A stretch of 64,000 nt of DNA, taken from contig JAPEUQ010000011.1 in NCBI GenBank assembly GCA_027946365.1, positions 992,001-1,056,000 on the forward strand, in the 5' to 3' direction. Below, in pieces: positions 58,298-64,000 of this stretch. How positions within the stretch are numbered: position 1 is the first letter of the stretch; every line of letters starts with the position of its first letter. Source of the stretch: Kalmusia sp. IMI 367209. Taxonomy: Eukaryota; Ascomycota; Dothideomycetes; Pleosporales; Didymosphaeriaceae. Below the pieces are notes generated by a model, which was not told the origin of the DNA, did not search any database, and saw only the letters and a program-made list of their open reading frames with translations. The translations under genes and the position numbers were made by a program.

Positions 58298-59592
58298 GCT
58301 TGGAAAGGAACGACGAAACACGGAAGCGAGAATCCACACAGTGAAGGAGAAGAGTACTGTGACAGGGTGGCGTGAGAGAAGTAGACGAGCAACAGAGTAG
58401 ACAGACGGGATATATGGCATAGTCTGTGCTTGGAGATTTCTCGCGTCGGGTTTGGAGTTACAGCATGTTGTGGGGTTGGTTCCGGGATGCTTTCAAGAAG
58501 GCAATGTCCGTGAGCCACATTCTGACCGTTGCCACGCCATTTTCGCGGCTCTGTATCAGTTCGCACGGAGCTGAACCTCAATACTTGGTCGTAGATACGC
58601 TTGGACACGAAGTCACGCCCTTGACCTTACTGTGTGGGGGATCACGGAACGCGTTTGGGGGCTCTCCTTTGGTAAGCCCTGATTCCACTTGCACAACTAG
58701 AGATGGTCTTTCTGACGATCGTTCCAACTGTCATTCTTCGGGTCATGAAAAACCTAACAGCGTACATAGAAATGGGCTGTCAGAGGCATAAGCTAGCCTG
58801 TTGTAGCATAGATCCAGAACGTGTGGGTCTGTATGAGTGGTCGGGTCCCGAAGCAAGCGTAATTCTCCTCATGGCAGAAAGCTTCGGAGTACCCGTGCAC
58901 CCGGTCCAACGTGTCCATGCGAATCAAGACGGTCTATCATGCAATGCGGGTGGGTCCAACGTTGCACCGAGCATAATCTGGGGACGATGCCAAGCCCGTC
59001 ATTGCTTCTAGCGCAAGAGAGAGAGTGGACAATGCACGTCCAACTTGTTGATTTCGGTCGTCAGTGGTGATTACATCTCCAAGCCCAACGAACTAAGGGA
59101 AGACAGAGATTGAGATGTCATACATCAGGACATCACAACATCTATTAGATCCACCAGTGTCGCACCGATTGAGATCGATAGTTGCTTATACAATCATCAG
59201 ACAATTTATGCGACAGCGGCAATTGATACATTACTCAACAGTACTCTGACTGTCAGTGGAGTTCCGGTAAGATTTATCCTTAAAGACTGGCAAAGTTCCT
59301 AATAGGGCCGCGATGCTCGGCTTTCGGTATTGGGGTTGTGTCGGGACTGGGGTTTACCGAGCATGAACAACATAGACCAACAACCACAACTTGCAGAGGC
59401 ATTGCAGGCTGTGGTTCGAGGATCAGGAGACACGTGTAGACTAGTTCAACATATCAACGTCGCCCGTCTCAGTGAAAGGCGAATATCTAGTCCATTGAAA
59501 GTACTTACGCTACGCCTCCATCTCGCATCTGAGCATTCAACAGCCGCGTCTAAGTCTTCAACAACCACAACAATCTGACGAAGCCAATCAAG
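58298..59592. promoter_or_regulatory. Divergent promoter region between PKS and FAD oxidase
   Basis: 1.3 kb between two divergently transcribed genes, presumed shared control region. At 58841-58851 is the perfect palindrome TCGGGTCCCGA, which fits TCG-N5-CGA, the site class bound by AflR-type Zn2Cys6 regulators. No other copy was found in the region. Which regulator acts, if any, is unknown; no Zn2Cys6 gene lies in the window. Confidence 0.45.
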
Positions 59593-61195
59593 ATGGCCGC
59601 ATCCAATGTGACTGCTCTCGCCGCGAAGTTGAGGAGTACTTTGAAGAACTCGACCGTGTTGACGCCCGATTCGGAAGGCTACGCTAACGCCATCATAAGA
59701 TGGAGTGACGAGATGGAGAAGAAAGCCGTAAGTGTGGCTGCGTCAAGATAGGCGACATTCTTCACCTTTCTATCGCATGCGATTGCTGAGAAAAAAGCAC
59801 AGGGTATCGTGGTATACCCCACGACGGCTGAGGATATCTCCACCGCTGTCTTGCTATCGAAGGAGTTCTCCGTCCCGCTTGCCGTATGCGGCGGTAAGCA
59901 CGGTTCCAGTGGCGCTGCCTCCATCGAGGGCGGACTTCAGATCGACATGGGCAAGATGCGGGGTGTGACTGTAGACTTGAGCAATAACACTGCCAAGGTA
60001 CAAGGTGGTTGCATCTGGAAAGATGTCGACGAAGCAGCAGCCAAGCACAACCTCGTGATGATCGGAGGTACCATCAACCACACTGGTGTCGGTGGTCTGT
60101 GAGTGGTTGTACATCAACGCTGCTGGGACCGACAAGACTAATTGCTTACAGGACCCTTGGAGGTGGTTACGGATGGTTGACTGGACGTTACGGTCTGACG
60201 ATCGACGAGCTTCGGGCTGCGACTATGGTTCTTGCCGACGGTAGCATCGTAACTGCTTCCAGCGACGAGAACCAGGACCTTTTCTGGGCAATCCGTGGAG
60301 CTGGCCACTGCTTCGGTGTTGCGGTTGACTTCACCTTCCAACTGCACCCCCAGACGACTCCTGTCTGGAGCGGTCAACTGATCTTCCCTGCCGCCAGGGA
60401 CCTGACCACTGTTGTCAACTTCGCCAACAACCTCATTGCGACTACTCACGGCGACTCCGCCATGGTGATGGGTATCACCCAACCTCCGTTCATGCACGAG
60501 CCCGCCGTCATTGCGACCGTATTCCACAACGGCCCGGAGAGCGAGGCCAGAGAGGTGTTCAAGCCATTGTTGGAGCTTAACCCCAAGGTAAACACGACCA
60601 AGGTGCGCCCATACGTTGAGCAGAACAGCCTCATGAACGCACCCGTCGACTACGGCAACCGCAAGCTGTCTAAGGGTGTACCATTCACGCTGCCGCTCGA
60701 CCCTAACTTTGTTCACTCGCTGCTTGACGAGCTGAAGAAGCTCCACTGGCAGGTTGAGGGCTCCACCAAGTCCATTATGCTGTTCGAGTTCTTCCACATG
60801 GGCAAGGTCGTGAACCCATGGCAAGACATGGCACACGCCATCCGTGGCGACCACCAGCAGGTCATGATTGGCCCGTTCTGGTACAAGGCCGAGGACGATC
60901 AGACGGTTCGTTCGTGGGCTGCCGACACCGCGAAGGTGGTTCGGGCTGAGCTTGAGCGCGTAAACGGCAAGGAGGTGGCCGACTCAATAGGCGAGTACGG
61001 AAACTACGACGGTAAGTGCCCTTCTACACGCATCACAATGCATAACGCGTCCGTGACTGATGATCTGCCGCAGCACTGTTGGTCAATCCCGAGCGCATCT
61101 TCGGCAAGAACCTCCCGCGTCTGGCTGAGCTCAAGCAGAAGTTCGACCCGGAGAACGTGTTCAACAAGTCGTACCCTCTGGTAGCGGCGCCGTAA
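59593..61195 (+). CDS. FAD-linked oxidase of the BBE/6-hydroxynicotine oxidase type
   Basis: Likely tailoring oxidase of the adjacent polyketide synthase. Exons 59593-59727, 59803-60098, 60152-61011 and 61074-61195, giving 470 aa; introns 53-75 bp with GTAAGT/GTGAGT donors. The PCMH-type FAD-binding domain starts at residue about 45. CGGKHGSSGA carries the His for covalent 8-alpha FAD attachment, and GGLTLGGGYGWLTGRYGL is the second signature. The C-terminal BBE-type segment ends FDPENVFNKSYPL. The Cys that makes the second bond to FAD in bicovalent members, normally just before GVGG, is absent (the sequence there is GTINHTGVGG), so single attachment is expected. There is no signal peptide. 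Divergent from the PKS. Confidence 0.92.
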
Positions 61196-61740
61196 GAAAA
61201 AGTTTTGAGTTTCATGTAGATAGATGGATAGACAGAGCGCTCATGCGAAAATGAATTGATGACATGTACAACCTTCTGGCCGCTACGAGTGACGATGTAA
61301 ACGCGTTGTAGCGTGACGTGCTAAGACGTTTCAGGAAAGTGAGCTTAGTCATCACTTCTAGCCAATCTGTCCGAACATCGGAGGAGCCCCCTCGACGTGC
61401 CACACTTGCTTCAACTTCAACTGTGATAACACAGTACAGCATGTAACCGTAATCACATCAAGAGTAGAGTTTGTCAGAGTCAACCCCTGCGGGTTCATCA
61501 CACTTCAAAACATAACGTTGACGCGCCACCAGTACGTGTGACCTAGGATTTTTTTTTGTATGCAGGTCTGTTTGCATTACCCCTTCTATGTATGTATTTA
61601 CATAATTTACAAAGCTTGCGACACTATGCTGTTATATACAATCTAGTTACAGTCCTTCACACTCTATTTGCGCCATGCTGTCGTTTGGGTTGATCATATC
61701 TCCGCCCGCTCGAGATGATACGGTTCGCGTTGCCTCGCCT
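61196..61740. other. Intergenic region between convergent genes
   Basis: About 545 bp between the 3' ends of the FAD oxidase (plus) and the acyltransferase (minus). It is A/T-rich with a T-run at about 61550-61557. No gene recognised. Confidence 0.4.
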
Positions 61741-63145
61741 CTAGGCAGTCAGGGCTTGAAAACTATCAATTGCGCTGAACGGAAACAGTGGCTCGCCGTC
61801 GTGCGTCATGTTCTGGTAGCTCCACGGCGGAGTGGTCCACGACATCCAGCCCAAAACCCAGACGAAGCCAATGATCTTTTTCCACAAGGCGGTGGGCTGG
61901 CCATTGCTAGGTCCTGCAATCTTGTGGTAGGTGCCTTCAACCACGTCTTCCAGGGTAATGCCAATAGCCTGCATCACAAACAGCTTCCACGCCGTGTTCG
62001 TAGCGAGCGGGATGCCTGCCGTATTGTCCATCAGCGTGTGCACGAAACCGGAAAGCGCAAAGGTAAGATAAGCGCTGGTATAACGACCGAGCAGGGATCC
62101 CTTAGGCAGACGCAGCACGTCGTATGCAAAAAAGGTCGCCGTAGTATTGAGAGGATTCCTCAGACCGGTGTGCCAAAACACGCTTTACTTGGTCAGCCGA
62201 ATTTGGGGGTGAGACATGGTTTCACACTTACGACCAGAACCTGCGCAGATTGTACGAATCGAAGACACTGCCAAAGTAGGGCGGCCAGTCCGCAGGCGAC
62301 GTGAGGAACGTCGCAACGCCAAACCAGCTGAAAAGGTTGTAAAACAGCCCAATGTTAAGGCGTAGAATGGTCCACCATAGCACGGTGCTGAAGACGCGTG
62401 TGCCAATGGTCGCGCCATTCACCGCATGCGCCGGTGGAAACAGCAACGCCTTCTCAGCTGAGAAATCCTCCGCATTGGGCTTGGGTTGATGGCCGAGGAA
62501 ATCAATGACCAGAAATGCGCCCACCACGGCGAGGCCACGCTTCAGAAGGAAGACTGTCCTGGAAGGCACATAGCTGGGGTCTTTGTTGGACCACTTTGGA
62601 AGATTAGGCACCTGCTTCGGCAGGCCGATGGCACGGTAGCTGAATATGACGCGATGTGCCCATCCAAGCGCTGTCCAAGATAAGATGCCGCTCGTGTCTT
62701 GCGCATTTCCCCTAGTCTTGTTCTTCTCCCGGCTTACAAGACGCTCGGACTTTTCCTTGCCATCTTGGCCGAGGTAGATGCGGCGCAGCACCAGCGCGTC
62801 CACGGCTGTGAGGAACAACAAATAGAATGGACCCTCCGGGAAGCTGGCCCATGACCTGTTTTGGATGAAGCGAGGCACCGTGGTGCGGTAAGCGAAGTAG
62901 CCCAGGGCAACGATTGGAATGATGGCCAGGCGCAAGGGCGAGCGGGGGTGCAGGTACATTACGCCCAACATGGGCAGAATAAAGGTACCCGCAATGAGCT
63001 CCCACGGATGCGCAGCGTAGAAGTCTGCCACGGCCGGCGGGAGATGGCCATAGAGGCAGAGCAGAAGGGCGGGCACGTAGGCGACGAGCACGATGGTCAG
63101 CGCCTCGCGCTTCGGCATGGGCGTGAAGGGCGCTTTGGTGGCCAT
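61741..63145 (-). CDS. Wax-synthase-like membrane O-acyltransferase (MBOAT/Tri7-like)
   Basis: Integral membrane acyltransferase likely to acylate a hydroxyl, possibly on the polyketide product. Exons in transcript order are 63145-62232 and 62182-61741, with a GTAAGT...AAAG intron; 451 aa. The frame opens earlier, but the first ATG is at 63145 (MATKAPFT). There are about 8 hydrophobic segments. The spliced region reads NLRRFWSVFWHTGLRN, the conserved RRFWxxxWH signature of fungal wax-synthase-domain proteins, with SGFVHTLMDN (candidate catalytic His) downstream. Related proteins act in fungal secondary metabolism. It lies next to the FAD oxidase and PKS, hence the cluster assignment, but the acyl donor and target are unknown. 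Confidence 0.85.
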
Positions 63146-63839
63146 CGCGAAAGACCTAGGCAGAGGCCACTCCACGTGACGTCTGCAGTGCAGAAATGAA
63201 GGAGCAAAGGCAAACAAAGAGAAGCAAGGGAGCGTCCCCGTACAGTGGATCGCGCAGCTCTTTTACCAGCCGTGGCGCCATTCTGCGAAATGTGTCCAAG
63301 ACGCTTGCGGCTCTGGGACAGTCAGTGTGGAGTCCGCACGTCGGGCGTCGCAGGCGTCGGCGTTGTCATGTTTTGGCGGGCTGTCGCCATGTCGCCAGCG
63401 GCGCTGCAGATGATGTACCCATAGTGTTCGATAGTCGCGAGGACGGGTTGGGTAAGGTTGGGTAAGGTTTGGGTAAGCACGCTCGGACTCTCGGTGGCTT
63501 TGTTTGTCACGACCTCGGTGGAGCTAGTAGCATGGTTCCCGAGCCCCGTCGCCAAGACGGGGCCACTAAGGCGACGGTACGGGCATCACACTGCTTGATC
63601 CACCTCACAGGTGCTCTGGCTGCATTCTGAGCAGCCGCTGGGCCCAATCCGGGCGCGTACCGCTAGCGGACAAGCAATATCTGTAACCCGACTTTCGAAA
63701 ATCCGGGGGGCGACTGTGCCGCTGCTGTCCCACACGATTTGCAATCCGCTCCTCTCACACGCATCAAAGAAGTTCAAAGAACAACGCGGCTGCATATTCG
63801 CTCCACCACGCTGAAAAATTGGTCTCGGACTCGCTTCAA
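63146..63839. promoter_or_regulatory. Divergent promoter region between acyltransferase and NmrA-like gene
   Basis: About 690 bp between divergent genes. At about 63446-63477 is a short imperfect tandem array: three copies of a GGTTGGGTAA-like 10-11 bp unit (the third has an extra T). Function unknown; it may bind a factor or be a chance simple repeat. Confidence 0.4.
63446..63477 (+). repeat. Three-copy short tandem repeat (GGTTGGGTAA)
   Basis: Units GGTTGGGTAA, GGTTGGGTAA and GGTTTGGGTAA in direct succession. They lie in the promoter region between the acyltransferase and the NmrA-like gene. This is not a telomere repeat (which would be TTAGGG). Confidence 0.7.
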
Positions 63840-64000
63840 ATGAAGTCTATTAAGAAGCTGTTCCAGCGCTCCTCCAAGAGCATCAAACAACGCCCTCTCT
63901 CCACAGCAGCACCTTCCAAACCAACCACCACTACCGCCGCCACCACCACCACACCACCCGCAACCACCATGGCTAAGCAAACCATCGTCGTCTTCGGTGC
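63840..64000 (+). CDS. NmrA-like NAD(P)-binding protein, 5' part only
   Basis: The frame is open from the ATG at 63840 to the window edge (53 codons plus 2 bases). The first 42 residues are basic, then Thr/Pro-rich low complexity, and could be a mitochondrial or other leader. A second in-frame ATG at 63969 begins MAKQTIVVFGA, the usual start of NmrA-family and related NAD(P)-binding Rossmann proteins. Most of the protein is outside the window, so the family call rests on about 11 residues. If confirmed, it could be part of the polyketide locus as a redox-sensor or reductase-like protein, but that is speculation. Confidence 0.55.
   Translation, partial: MKSIKKLFQRSSKSIKQRPLSTAAPSKPTTTTAATTTTPPATTMAKQTIVVFG

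Noticed and set aside
1..64000. CRISPR arrays, bacterial operons and ribosome-binding sites
   Set aside because: The window is eukaryotic nuclear DNA; no regularly spaced repeats were seen and these features do not apply.

Overview
The window is nuclear DNA of a filamentous ascomycete (Pezizomycotina). The genes are interrupted by 46-64 bp introns with GTAAGT-like donors, CTAAC/CTGAC branch sites and TAG/CAG acceptors. The gene content is typically fungal: cell-wall alpha-1,3-glucan synthase, a fungal rhodopsin-domain membrane protein, a HET-domain protein and a non-reducing polyketide synthase. A Dothideomycete is my best guess from the overall gene flavour, but this is inference and not proven by any single gene.

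Layout. 1-10 kb: fatty acid 2-hydroxylase (1332-2541), an RBM39/Rsd1-type splicing factor (3063-5295) and a 7-TM rhodopsin-domain protein (7611-9547). 10-18 kb: a complete six-exon alpha-1,3-glucan synthase on the minus strand, with a 3.4 kb gene-free upstream region. 21-38 kb: a mixed block with a short-chain dehydrogenase, a secreted or anchored PLC-like phosphodiesterase, an F-box protein, a secreted amidase, a coiled-coil orphan, a sugar-transporter-type MFS permease, a small cysteine-rich secreted protein, a double AN1 zinc-finger protein and a cysteine-rich orphan. 38.8-45 kb: two tRNA genes pointing away from each other, with an apparently intact Ty1/copia retrotransposon between them. 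The element has near-identical 143/142 bp LTRs, a GATGC target-site duplication, one uninterrupted 1541-codon Gag-Pol ORF and a half-tRNA-iMet primer site. 45-50 kb: a HET-domain protein and a single-pass membrane orphan. 51.7-64 kb: a polyketide locus with a SAT-KS-AT-PT-ACP-ACP-TE synthase, a divergently transcribed FAD-linked oxidase, a wax-synthase-like O-acyltransferase and the start of an NmrA-like gene.

How they may work together: PKS, FAD oxidase and acyltransferase form a plausible small aromatic-polyketide cluster (scaffold, oxidation, acylation). A TCG-N5-CGA palindrome lies in the PKS/oxidase divergent promoter. The partners expected beside a DHN-melanin PKS (T3HN/T4HN reductase, Cmr1-type regulator) are not in the window.

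The most unusual object is the tRNA-Ala(CGC)-like gene at 38848-38984. Besides a normal 12-nt anticodon-loop intron, it carries a 53-nt insertion between the D arm and the anticodon stem. The insertion has spliceosomal-looking ends (GTAAGT...CTGAT...TAG). The copia element is inserted 64 bp upstream of this same tRNA gene.

All intron boundaries were worked out by hand from reading frame, splice consensus and family knowledge, and none was tested against RNA. Residue positions for long proteins are approximate.
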